A program made the translations under genes and the position numbers. A model generated the notes under the pieces. That model worked only from the letters and a program-made list of their open reading frames with translations. It was not told the DNA's origin and searched no databases. Below, in pieces: positions 42,731 to 50,867 of a DNA stretch of 64,000 bases. Where the stretch lies: positions 16,042 to 80,041 of the forward strand of contig NZ_RHOP01000012.1 of NCBI RefSeq assembly GCF_003946575.1, in the 5' to 3' direction. This DNA is from Companilactobacillus jidongensis (GTDB taxonomy: Bacteria; Bacillota; Bacilli; Lactobacillales; Lactobacillaceae). Position 1 is the first letter of the stretch; each line of letters opens with the position of its first letter.

Positions 42731-43411
42731 ATGAATAATATATTACCGTTAATTAGTGGGATTGCATGGACAATCACATACTCAGCATTAGTATACCGTG
42801 GATTTAAGGATAAGATACCGGGAATGCCTTTAGCGGCATTATGCTTGAATTTTGCATGGGAAACGACATTTGCTTATATTTATCCACCAGCGGGATCACT
42901 TATGACAACTGTTATCAATGCCGTTTGGATGATTCTGGATATTGGCATTGTAGTTTCAATGATCAAATTTGGACCGAGAGATTACGGAAAACGATTCGGT
43001 ATTAGTAAAAATATCTTCTATTTGATGTTAGTAATAGGAATGGTCGTTTCGTTTGGAATTATGGTTACAGGGGCTAAGTATTTCGTTGGTTTGCCTTCAT
43101 TTCATCAGAATACCTTTGAGGTTGCGAAGTTTATTGCATTTACTCAGAACTTGATTATGAGTATTCTATTTTTGAGTCAGTTCTATCAAAGAAAACAAGT
43201 GGATAATCCAATCAAAGGCCAGTCATTTACAATTGCCATCACTAAGTGCATTGGGACCGGTTTGACTGTTGGAATTGCTGCAGCATTTCGTGATTCAACG
43301 GGTTTCATGGCGGTACTGATTGTGCCCACGATTATTTGTGATTTTTGGTATATCGGTGTTATTTACCGTGAATTAAGGGCACAAGGTATTAATCCATTAA
43401 GACGTTTTTAG
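42731..43411 (+). CDS. 7-TM membrane protein, possibly transmembrane terpene cyclase-like
   Basis: 226 aa with seven predicted helices. 'LNFAWETTFAYIYPP' (about 38-52; Asn, Trp, Glu) and the last-helix 'TIICDFWYIGVIYRELR' resemble the Glu/Asp pattern of Pyr4-type membrane terpene cyclases, a family with many unstudied bacterial members. I cannot confirm cyclase activity. TetR is divergent, implying ligand-induced expression. Confidence 0.55.
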   Translation: MNNILPLISGIAWTITYSALVYRGFKDKIPGMPLAALCLNFAWETTFAYIYPPAGSLMTTVINAVWMILDIGIVVSMIKFGPRDYGKRFGISKNIFYLMLVIGMVVSFGIMVTGAKYFVGLPSFHQNTFEVAKFIAFTQNLIMSILFLSQFYQRKQVDNPIKGQSFTIAITKCIGTGLTVGIAAAFRDSTGFMAVLIVPTIICDFWYIGVIYRELRAQGINPLRRF

Positions 43412-43610
43412 TTAGGAAATCTAAGAAGATTTTGTACTGATGCTTTTGACTGTTAAGTAATAAAAAACAAGGGATGCAAGGAACACCCCCTTCATTGTAT
43501 TCAATTATTGAGCTGATGCGCAGGACGTACCTACAAAATGTGTAAATATTAAGATGCCCACTTTTGAATATCAATTTTTATTTATTCTTATGATTTGATA
43601 TAAATAAAAA

Positions 43611-43722
43611 GTCATCACATTAAATGTGATGACTAACGCCCGCCCAGTAAATTATTTTTTGACTACCAAATTGACTACCATAAACATGTATTTTTACGAT
43701 TCTTAAAATTATCAATAAAAAC
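43611..43722 (-). pseudogene. Possible C-terminal remnant of a site-specific integrase
   Basis: The minus strand has an open stretch ending KIHVYGSQFGSQKIIYWAGV-SHHI. The doubled 'VYGSQFGSQ' resembles the tails of lactobacillar tyrosine integrases (e.g. 'WGSxLGSQ'). It lies directly downstream of ssrA, a common integration site. The stop codon sits in a terminator hairpin. The rest of the gene is missing; evidence is weak. Confidence 0.3.
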
Positions 43723-43778
43723 AAATAACCAGTCATATCAGTGCTTTCAGCACTTAATATAACTGGTTATTTTTTGCT
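43723..43778 (-). terminator. Terminator of tmRNA gene
   Basis: A long stem (AAATAACCAGT...GTGCT-TTC-AGCAC...ACTGGTTATTT) with T-run on the minus strand, immediately after the tmRNA 3' end. Confidence 0.82.
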
Positions 43779-43781
43779 TAG

Positions 43782-44146
43782 TGGAGATGAGGGGAATCGA
43801 ACCCCTGTCCAAGCGTAATGCTATGTAAACTTCTACACTCATAGTTGTACTATTTAGAATTTCGCCACTATGAACGCCGCACAACTTGGCTAGCCATAGC
43901 GGCTAACCCCGATTAATCTCTTTTTAACTTGTTCAGGCTGGACAAATCAAACGTAGCTCAATTAATTTGAGACCCGGCTCTGACCCTTGAGCAAAATCAG
44001 ACGGATCACGACTAGACTGTTTTTAGGCAGCTAGTGCGTAAGAATTATTATTTTTTGCAGTTATAATAAACTGTGTGTTTTTCCGGAACACGAAAACCGA
44101 AGTGCAGCCTACACGCTATCACACATGTCGAATCCAGAACATCCCC
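43782..44146 (-). ncRNA. ssrA: tmRNA (ssrA)
   Basis: About 365 bases on the minus strand. Acceptor arms GGGGATG (5') and CATCTCC-A (3') pair, and GGGTTCGATTCCCC forms the T-arm. The tag frame begins at GCA and reads AKNNNSYALAA then TAA, the expected Lactobacillaceae-like ending. It rescues stalled ribosomes and tags unfinished proteins. CCA is not fully encoded. A good promoter lies upstream (TTGCTA, 17 bases, TATTAT; 44162-44190). Confidence 0.95.
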
Positions 44147-44161
44147 AAAATGTTCCTTACT

Positions 44162-44190
44162 ATAATAACGAATTTATAATGATTTAGCAA
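44162..44190 (-). promoter_or_regulatory. Promoter of ssrA
   Basis: Minus strand TTGCTA at 44190-44185, 17-base spacer, TATTAT at 44167-44162. Transcription would start a few bases before the mature 5' GGGG. Confidence 0.7.
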
Positions 44191-44250
44191 ATGAATAGTA
44201 TCCTTTGCATGTTATTATTATATTAGTAGAAGGAATACGAGGGAAATTAT

Positions 44251-46179
44251 ATGAGATTTATTGGAAGCAAGACGCGATTATTAGATCAAATAGATAAGTT
44301 ACTAACTAAGCATTTAAATGGTTCTGAAAAGAGTTTTGCGGATATTTTTTCAGGATCTAATGTTGTCAGTGAGTACTTTAAGTCACGATATTCTATTGTG
44401 ACTAATGATCTGCTTTATTTCTCATATGCTCTATCTAAGGGTGAGATTGTTCTGAATAGTCAACCAGATTTTACAGGATTATTTAAATTTGGTATCCATA
44501 ATCCGTTTGACTATTTTAATCAATATGATGTATCGAATTATAAAGGCGATTTTATAACCAAAAATTATTCCACAGCTGGCAAAGACAAGAGAATGTATTT
44601 CACGGTTGCGAATGCGAAACGAATCGATCTTGTTAGAACTACAATTCAAAAGTGGCGTGATGATAATGATATAACTGACAATGAATATTTTTATTTATTA
44701 GCATGTCTGATTGAAGCTGTTCCTTATATTTCAAATACGACTGGAACATATGGAGCTTACTTGAAGAATTTTAACGACAAGCGTGCCAGTAAGCCGTTAA
44801 CACTAGAACCACAAACGATTCATAATAATAAGCAACAAAATCGTGCTTATAATGAAGACGCGAATGAACTAGTGAAAAAGATCCACGGAGATATTGTTTA
44901 TATTGATACACCCTATAATGTTAGACAATATGGATCGAACTATCATTTACTTGAAACAATCGCTAGGTTTGATGATCCTAAGATTCATGGTGTGAGCGGA
45001 GTTAGAGATTATACCGACTTGAAGTCAGCTTATTCTGCTAAAAACAACGCTAAGGCTACTATGGAGGATTTACTTAATAATCTCAAATTTACCCATGTCT
45101 TATTAAGCTATTCGACGGATGGAATAATCCCAGAAGATGAATTAACAGCGTTGATTAAAGAAGTAGCGATTGATGGGAGTGTCGAAGTTATCAAAATTCC
45201 CTTCAAAAAATATAATTCAAAAGTTTCTACTAATAAGAAACAATTGTGTGAATTGCTATATTATTTTAGAACCAAGCATCAAGAAGACAATGACTTGTTA
45301 CAGATTCAATCTGTCGAAATGCCAAAAGATGAACCTAAGTATATTAAGAGTCCACTAAATTATGTTGGTGGAAAATTCAAATTGCTTTCACAGTTAATTC
45401 CAGAATTTCCACGGAATATTGATATGATGGTCGATTTGTTTAGTGGTGGTGCCAATGTTGGAATTAATGTTAAGGCAGATAAGTATTACTTCAATGATGT
45501 CAATGATCGAGTTATTGACATGTTTAAGTATTTCCAGACGCATGAATTTAATGAAATTCTTGAGCGAATTAACTCTCAGATCAAGAAGTATCATTTGAGT
45601 AAAGAAAACGAGAAGGGATTTTTACAACTTAGGGATGATTATAATGAGGATCCTAATCCTTTAGACTTATACATTTTGTCATCGTTTAGTTTTAATTATC
45701 AAATAAGATTTAATCAAGACATGAAATATAACAATCCGTTTGGTCGTAAACGTAGTCGTTTCTCAAATAATATGCGAGAAAACTTACGGGATTTTGTTAC
45801 GCAATTACATCAGATAGACGCAACATTCACATCAGATTATTTCAGTGATTTTGATACATCCAACTTAACCCAAGATTCATTAGTGTATGTTGATCCACCG
45901 TATTTGATCAGTGATGGAACTTATAATGACGGTAATCGTGGCTTTGGTAGTTGGACTCAAGAACAAGAGAATGACCTGTATGACTTTTTAGATTCACTAA
46001 ATGATCGTAATATTAAATTTGCCATGTCGAATGTCTTTCGACATAAAGGATATGTCAATCGGGCAGTGATCGATTGGGCAATCAAGTACAATATTCGTCA
46101 TCTGAATGCTAATTATTCAACGTCGTCTTACCATCCCAATTTACTCGGTACAGATGAAGTGCTGATTACTAACTATTGA
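44251..46179 (+). CDS. Fused double adenine methyltransferase, M.FokI-like
   Basis: 642 aa with two D12-class N6-adenine methyltransferase domains in one chain. Domain 1: SAM motif 'FIGSKTRLL' and 'FADIFSGSNVVSEYF', catalytic DTPY at 219-222. Domain 2: 'NYVGGKFKLL', 'MVDLFSGGANVGI' and DPPY at 548-551. Length and motif spacing match, as I recall, M.FokI (about 647 aa, motifs near 218 and 548), which methylates both strands of the asymmetric GGATG site. No restriction endonuclease lies next to it, so it appears to be an orphan methylase, perhaps a remnant or antirestriction function. Confidence 0.82.
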   Translation: MRFIGSKTRLLDQIDKLLTKHLNGSEKSFADIFSGSNVVSEYFKSRYSIVTNDLLYFSYALSKGEIVLNSQPDFTGLFKFGIHNPFDYFNQYDVSNYKGDFITKNYSTAGKDKRMYFTVANAKRIDLVRTTIQKWRDDNDITDNEYFYLLACLIEAVPYISNTTGTYGAYLKNFNDKRASKPLTLEPQTIHNNKQQNRAYNEDANELVKKIHGDIVYIDTPYNVRQYGSNYHLLETIARFDDPKIHGVSGVRDYTDLKSAYSAKNNAKATMEDLLNNLKFTHVLLSYSTDGIIPEDELTALIKEVAIDGSVEVIKIPFKKYNSKVSTNKKQLCELLYYFRTKHQEDNDLLQIQSVEMPKDEPKYIKSPLNYVGGKFKLLSQLIPEFPRNIDMMVDLFSGGANVGINVKADKYYFNDVNDRVIDMFKYFQTHEFNEILERINSQIKKYHLSKENEKGFLQLRDDYNEDPNPLDLYILSSFSFNYQIRFNQDMKYNNPFGRKRSRFSNNMRENLRDFVTQLHQIDATFTSDYFSDFDTSNLTQDSLVYVDPPYLISDGTYNDGNRGFGSWTQEQENDLYDFLDSLNDRNIKFAMSNVFRHKGYVNRAVIDWAIKYNIRHLNANYSTSSYHPNLLGTDEVLITNY

Positions 46180-46255
46180 TAGTACGTTAATAATGCTAAA
46201 TGCCTCTATGCTTGTTAGAATTGATTTATATCTAATAAGTATGGAGGTGTTTTTG

Positions 46256-46882
46256 ATGAGAAAACCTTTTTATAATAAAAAATGGTTCTGGCTTACTATG
46301 ATTGCTGCATTAGTTATAATTACTGCAACTTCTTATGTAGCTGAAAATACTTATGAAGATAAAGCTGATTCGGATGCATATGCACAAGAGAATTTGTTCA
46401 AAAAGACAGTTGATTCTAAAACATCTATAATTGATAAATTTAATGCAGTTAAATTAGGTGCTGGTGGAAGTACTCACAAGGCTGTGGACAGCAAGTTTGG
46501 CAAAGCGGTTGTTAGTAGTAATGCTGAAGATAATAATAATGCAACGCTTAGCTGGAGCAATCTAAAAGGATTGGATGACGATGTCGTTATTGATATTACT
46601 TTTCATGACGGTAGAGCGGTCGCTAAGTCGATTAAGGGATTGGATATTGATCGTAAAAATGATTTAACGATGAAAGATTTTAAAACATTGAAGACTGGTA
46701 ATAATTACGAGCAGGTGATCGATCTATTGGGTAATCCCGATAACTATACCGAAACAAACGGTATAGTAACACTGACTTATACATCGGATGTTGAAGAAAA
46801 AATCAATGATAACACTGCTTATATCAAAGTAAGTTTGGTTAATGACGAAGTCACCAGCAAGAGTCAGGTAAATGTAAAATAG
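46256..46882 (+). CDS. DUF3862-like membrane-anchored protein, paralogue
   Basis: 208 aa starting at ATG 46256 after GGAGGTG. One N-terminal membrane helix (about 9-28), then two half-domains: 'IIDKFNAVKLGAGGSTHKAVDSKFGKAV' and 'MKDFKTLKTGNNYEQVIDLLGNPD', both ending in TxTYTSD-like strands, as in the gene at 38114. Together they suggest a duplicated BLIP-like fold facing outside the membrane. Function unknown. Confidence 0.72.
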   Translation: MRKPFYNKKWFWLTMIAALVIITATSYVAENTYEDKADSDAYAQENLFKKTVDSKTSIIDKFNAVKLGAGGSTHKAVDSKFGKAVVSSNAEDNNNATLSWSNLKGLDDDVVIDITFHDGRAVAKSIKGLDIDRKNDLTMKDFKTLKTGNNYEQVIDLLGNPDNYTETNGIVTLTYTSDVEEKINDNTAYIKVSLVNDEVTSKSQVNVK

Positions 46883-46888
46883 CAAAAT

Positions 46889-46954
46889 AAAAGAGGCCTA
46901 TTGGCCTATACTCTAAAACAGTGTTTTGGAGCATAGGTCATTGGACCTCTTTTT
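46889..46954. terminator. Bidirectional terminator
   Basis: Long stem from AAAAGAGGCC to GGACCTCTTTT with an imperfect inner stem, between the convergent DUF3862-like and YitT-like genes. Confidence 0.78.
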
Positions 46955-46963
46955 ATGTGTAGA

Positions 46964-47566
46964 TTAATTTGTTGCTAATCTATCTTCTATAATAGTACAA
47001 AGTTTAATGGCCATACTTGAGATTGCCACGGACATAACTGCTAGGAAGAACGATAACATACCAGTTAATGCAATGTTTCCTAAACAGACGATGCCATCAA
47101 TAATAAATAAGCTGATGTACTTATCAATTCCAAAATTCTTATGAATGATCATTGGTGGAACGGTTGTACCACCACTTGACATATCCAGTGTGTATAAAAC
47201 TGCCAATCCGATTCCAAAGGTTATACTTCCGATAACAATTGCGAGGATTTTGTTACCGGGGACTAGGTTATAGACTGGAGTAATGAATAATAGTACAGGG
47301 AGGAGAAAACTACCGAAGGTCAATTTGAGAGTAGTAATCTTGTCTAAGTGGAAATACGAGAAGATCAACATAATGATATTAATAATGAAAACTGATAAAG
47401 ACGTTGGAACTGACCACCCTTCATATAGTAAAATTGCTATACCGGTGGCACCACCCGCGGCTACTTTATTGGGTTCAAAGAACATGTTAAGACTGAACGC
47501 AATAAGCTCTAATGCAAGAACCATTATTAGTAGTTTAAGATAAAACTTATGCCTTTTATTCTGCAT
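46964..47566 (-). CDS. YitT family membrane protein, short form
   Basis: About 200 aa with five or six helices. 'SLNMFFEPNKVAAGGATGIAILLY', 'IGSITFGIGLAVLYTLDMSSGGTTVPP' and 'YISLFIIDGIVC' are the DUF161/YitT signatures. Typical YitT proteins are about 280 aa and carry a C-terminal DUF2179 domain; that domain is absent here. The start is uncertain: ATG 47566 has no clear ribosome site, and a TTG at 47602 is also in frame. Confidence 0.8.
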   Translation of the reverse strand: MQNKRHKFYLKLLIMVLALELIAFSLNMFFEPNKVAAGGATGIAILLYEGWSVPTSLSVFIINIIMLIFSYFHLDKITTLKLTFGSFLLPVLLFITPVYNLVPGNKILAIVIGSITFGIGLAVLYTLDMSSGGTTVPPMIIHKNFGIDKYISLFIIDGIVCLGNIALTGMLSFFLAVMSVAISSMAIKLCTIIEDRLATN

Positions 47567-47801
47567 GTCTAATAGTATAGCATAATATATGAAGCAAGAC
47601 AATTACTTTTAACGTTTTCATAAATTTAAGAATCCTATTGTATCAGTAGCTACAGCGTTTCTTGTTGCAGGAATGTTACTAAGATTACAAAAGTCGACCA
47701 AACTGTAACTCTGAGGTGGTGGCTATGTAACATAAGGCTGTTAGTATAGCACCATAGCAATGAGAGCTAAACAATCTAAACATAAGGATGTAATTTAATT
47801 T

Positions 47802-48452
47802 ATGAAAAAAGTATTATCTATCGCATTAGCAAGTACAATCATTTTAACAGCATTAGGAGCAACAACAGCTAACACCGTTGACGCCGCTACTACAGTTGAC
47901 AGTACACACGTTACAGTAGAGAAGGGTGATACATATAAGAGTATCGCTGCAGAAAACAACACAACAATCTCAGCACTAGAACAAGCAAACAGTAGAACAG
48001 TCGGTGGTTTTGATTTGATCTACCCTGGTGAAACAATCACACTACCATCAGCAACATCAAATACAGCATCAACTGACACAACTACCGCTACGACAACAGC
48101 AGCAGCTACAGATACAACTACTCAAGCAGCAACTACTGCTACGGATACAACATCAACACAATCAACAACTGCTACAACAGGTACTTCACAAGGAACATTC
48201 AAGATTAGTTTCTATGATCCAGCCGTATTAGGATCAAACATGGGTTACAGTGGTGTAGCCGCTAATCTATCAGTATTCCCTAAGGGTACACAATTGAAGA
48301 TCACATTAGCTGATGGTACTGTAATGTACAGAACTGTTAACGATACAGGTACATTTGCCAACTCTAACTCACAACAATTAGATGTTGCAATGCCAAGTTC
48401 TTCAATTCCTTCATATGGTGTTACAAGTGCATCCGTTGAAGTCATTTCTTAA
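47802..48452 (+). CDS. Secreted LysM protein with 3D/RlpA-like C-terminal domain
   Basis: 216 aa. Signal peptide (1-28, ending VDAA), one LysM domain (about 36-80; 'VTVEKGDTYKSIAAENNTTIS'), a Thr/Ala-rich linker (about 87-128), and a C-terminal domain 'GVAANLSVFPKGTQLKITLADGTVMYRTVNDTGTF' with 'QLDVAMP', like 3D/double-psi barrel wall enzymes with catalytic Asp residues. Probably acts on the cell wall. The 200-base 5' leader has no recognised structure. Confidence 0.82.
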   Translation: MKKVLSIALASTIILTALGATTANTVDAATTVDSTHVTVEKGDTYKSIAAENNTTISALEQANSRTVGGFDLIYPGETITLPSATSNTASTDTTTATTTAAATDTTTQAATTATDTTSTQSTTATTGTSQGTFKISFYDPAVLGSNMGYSGVAANLSVFPKGTQLKITLADGTVMYRTVNDTGTFANSNSQQLDVAMPSSSIPSYGVTSASVEVIS

Positions 48453-48466
48453 TATGGATTTTAATG

Positions 48467-48492
48467 AGTCGCCTATTGGGCGGCTTTCTTTT
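48467..48492 (+). terminator. Terminator after LysM/3D gene
   Basis: AGTCGCC, loop TATT, GGGCGGCT followed by T-rich TTTCTTTTG. Confidence 0.75.
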
Positions 48493-48739
48493 GTTTTCAT
48501 TAGAAAAAATATTTTAATTTCTAATAATTATATTGATAACAGCAATTATCAAATCGAATAAATGGCTTATCACGCAATAAATTTAATCGTGATATTTGCT
48601 GATATAGCAACGATTACCGGTCGTTATAACGGTCAAATATAAAAAAATACTTTTCAAATCAAAAAAACTAGCTATAATAAAGTCATGGATTTGGAAATGA
48701 AAACATTAAAAAATAAATGAAAGAAATTAATTTTATCTG

Positions 48740-48768
48740 TTGACATTATCGTTTTCAAATTGTATTAT
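48740..48768 (+). promoter_or_regulatory. Promoter of methionine-uptake operon
   Basis: Near-consensus TTGACA, 17-base spacer, TATTAT. It lies about 45 bases before the T-box leader. The 290 bases between the LysM gene terminator and this promoter hold nothing recognisable. Confidence 0.85.
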
Positions 48769-48811
48769 CATTTCAACGATTAATAACAAATAACTATTTC
48801 AAACAATTTGA

Positions 48812-49086
48812 TCAGGGGAAGTAGCTCAATATCCAAAGTACAGAAAGCCTCAGTAGCTGAGAAGGGGACGCGGACTTGAACGAAAATGACCTGTGATTGG
48901 TGCGCTGAGTCCTTACGGATAAAGAGGCAATGGTTGGTACCCTTTACAGTACACGCGTATAGAATTAATATTCCGTACGTTGTAGAGGGGATAAGTGTAA
49001 ACTTTATCCTGAATTAGAATGGTACCGCGAGAAGTCGCTTCTAAAAATGAACAATTAATGTTCGTCTTTAGAAGCGGCTTTTTTTG
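48812..49086 (+). promoter_or_regulatory. T-box riboswitch, methionine specifier
   Basis: Leader with conserved stem I start (GATCAGGGGAAGTAG), specifier ATG at 48886-48888 followed by ACCTG that pairs with CAGG near the base of stem I, and the T-box AGAATGGTACCGCG (49016-49029). A terminator follows (stem GTCGCTTCTAAA/TTTAGAAGCGGC, T-run to 49086). Uncharged tRNA-Met would stabilise the antiterminator and turn on the downstream metQ genes. Confidence 0.9.
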
Positions 49087-49149
49087 TTTGTTAGAAATAG
49101 GTATTTGTTAGAGATCACGAGAAAAGTATTTAAAGGTGGGGGAAACATT

Positions 49150-49974
49150 ATGACAAGATTTAAGAAAGTAACAAGAATTTTATTGCTAGCCTGTACAGCT
49201 TTATTCGTATTCGTACTAGCTGGTTGTGGTAGCCAAAGCAAAGACACAACCGTAAAAGTTGGTATTAATCCAACTGATGCTCCAATTTGGAAGATCGTTA
49301 AGGCAAAAGTCAAAAAAGAAGGAATCAATCTTAAAATTACTGAATTCAGTGATTATAATCAACCAAATACAGCCTTATCACAAGGCGAACTAGACATCAA
49401 TGCATATCAACACAAGTACTTCTTGGATGCATGGAACAAAGCACATCATACAGATATCGTTCCTATTGGTAATACAGTTATTCAACCAATGGCAATTTAT
49501 TCAAACAAAATCAAGAGTATCAATGATTTGAAAGATGGAGACAAAGTAGCATTACCAAATGATGCCTCAAACGAAAGTAGAGCTTTGGTATTACTAGAGA
49601 ATGCTGGACTCATCAAACTTGATAACAAAACAAAACTTGCTACAGTCAAGAACGTTTCCGAGAACAAACTAAACTTGAAGTTTACACTTTTAGACGCTGC
49701 GCAAACAGCTCGTTCATTGGATGATGTAACAGTTGCAGTTGTTAATGGTAACTATGCTAGTGACGCTAAATTGAAGCCATCAGCAGCTTTATATACAGAA
49801 AAAATCAATAAGAGTACTAAACCATGGATCAACTTTATTGCAACTAATAAGAAAGACAAAGACAACAAGACATACAAGAAGGTTGTTAAAGCTTTCCAAA
49901 CAAAAGCAGTCGCAAAAGAAATTAAGAAGGTTTATGGTGGTTCAGCTGTACCAGCTTGGGATACAAAACTATGA
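49150..49974 (+). CDS. metQ: Methionine-binding lipoprotein MetQ (copy 1)
   Basis: 274 aa, NLPA family. Lipobox LAGC (Cys about 25), then 'TTVKVGINPTDAPIWKIVK', 'FSDYNQPNTALSQGELDINAYQHKYFLDAW' and 'DAAQTARSLDDV', all MetQ signatures for methionine capture. Start at ATG 49150 after GGTGGGGGAAACATT. First gene after the Met T-box; a second copy follows 30 bases later. Confidence 0.92.
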   Translation: MTRFKKVTRILLLACTALFVFVLAGCGSQSKDTTVKVGINPTDAPIWKIVKAKVKKEGINLKITEFSDYNQPNTALSQGELDINAYQHKYFLDAWNKAHHTDIVPIGNTVIQPMAIYSNKIKSINDLKDGDKVALPNDASNESRALVLLENAGLIKLDNKTKLATVKNVSENKLNLKFTLLDAAQTARSLDDVTVAVVNGNYASDAKLKPSAALYTEKINKSTKPWINFIATNKKDKDNKTYKKVVKAFQTKAVAKEIKKVYGGSAVPAWDTKL

Positions 49975-50004
49975 GTTAAAAACAAACATTAGGTGGGGAA
50001 GCGC

Positions 50005-50835
50005 ATGAAAAATTTCAAGAAACTAAGTAGATTACTATTAATAGCATTCGCAGCATTATTTATCTTTGTATTAGCTGGTTGTGGTAACCAGAGCAGCAAA
50101 GAACAAACTGTGAAAGTGGGTATCAGTGCATCAGATGAGCCAATCTGGAAAGTTGTAAAACAAAATGCCAAGAGGGATAACATCAATATCAAAATCGTGA
50201 CATTTAACGATTACAACCAACCAAACACCGCCCTAGCTCAAGGCGAACTTGATATCAATGCATATCAACATAAATATTTCTTAGATGCATGGAACAAAGC
50301 ACATCACACAGATCTTGTTTCAATTGGTGTAACTATTATTCAACCAATGGCATTGTATTCGAACAAAGTTACATCACTCAGTGATCTAAAAGATGGAGCA
50401 AAAGTTTCACTTCCAAATGATACAACCAATGAAAGCAGAGCTCTTGAACTATTACAATCTGCCGGACTTATTACATTGAAAAAAGGTGTGAAGCTTGCAT
50501 CTGTTAAAGATGTAACTAGTAATAAGCTTAACTTGAAATTAACGTTACTTGACGCTAACCAAACAGCACGTTCACTTGGTGATGTCGACGCTTCAGTAGT
50601 CAACGCTAATGTTGCCAGTGATGCCAAGTTGAATCCTAAGAAAGCCATTTACAGAGAAAAAGTAAACAAGGCATCTAAACCATGGATCAACTTGATTGCT
50701 ACACAAAAGAAAGATAAAGATAACAAGACTTACAAAAAGGTAGTCCAAGATTTCCACAAGAAGAACGTTGAAAAGGCTATTAAGAAGGTCTATGGTGGCA
50801 ACGCAGTTCCAGCTTGGAAGGTAGATCTTAAATAA
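50005..50835 (+). CDS. metQ: Methionine-binding lipoprotein MetQ (copy 2)
   Basis: 276 aa, close paralogue of copy 1: same lipobox (LAGC), 'FNDYNQPNTALAQGELDINAYQHKYFLDAWNKAHHTD' and PNDTTNESRALELL. Start ATG 50005 after TAGGTGGGGAAGCGC. Tandem duplication probably widens substrate range (D/L-methionine, methionine derivatives or peptides). Confidence 0.92.
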   Translation: MKNFKKLSRLLLIAFAALFIFVLAGCGNQSSKEQTVKVGISASDEPIWKVVKQNAKRDNINIKIVTFNDYNQPNTALAQGELDINAYQHKYFLDAWNKAHHTDLVSIGVTIIQPMALYSNKVTSLSDLKDGAKVSLPNDTTNESRALELLQSAGLITLKKGVKLASVKDVTSNKLNLKLTLLDANQTARSLGDVDASVVNANVASDAKLNPKKAIYREKVNKASKPWINLIATQKKDKDNKTYKKVVQDFHKKNVEKAIKKVYGGNAVPAWKVDLK

Positions 50836-50867
50836 TAGAAGGAATATAAAAATCAGGAGGAATTCAA

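Larger units (their letters stand above)
43412..43781. other. Gene-poor region between 7-TM gene and tmRNA
   Basis: No intact gene. Contains a decayed plus-strand coding-like segment near 43470-43600 (unassigned), a minus-strand hairpin AGTCATCACAT-TTA-ATGTGATGACT (43611-43635) with T-run, a possible integrase C-terminal remnant, and the tmRNA terminator. Confidence 0.5.

Noticed and set aside
43389..43574. Minus-strand 61-aa ORF after the 7-TM gene
   Set aside because: No ribosome site, overlaps the convergent gene end, and no family resemblance; a chance frame.
43470..43600. Plus-strand segment reading TPFIVFNY-stop-ADAQDVPTK as a sulfatase/LTA synthase tail
   Set aside because: Similarity is too short and interrupted by a stop; left unassigned.
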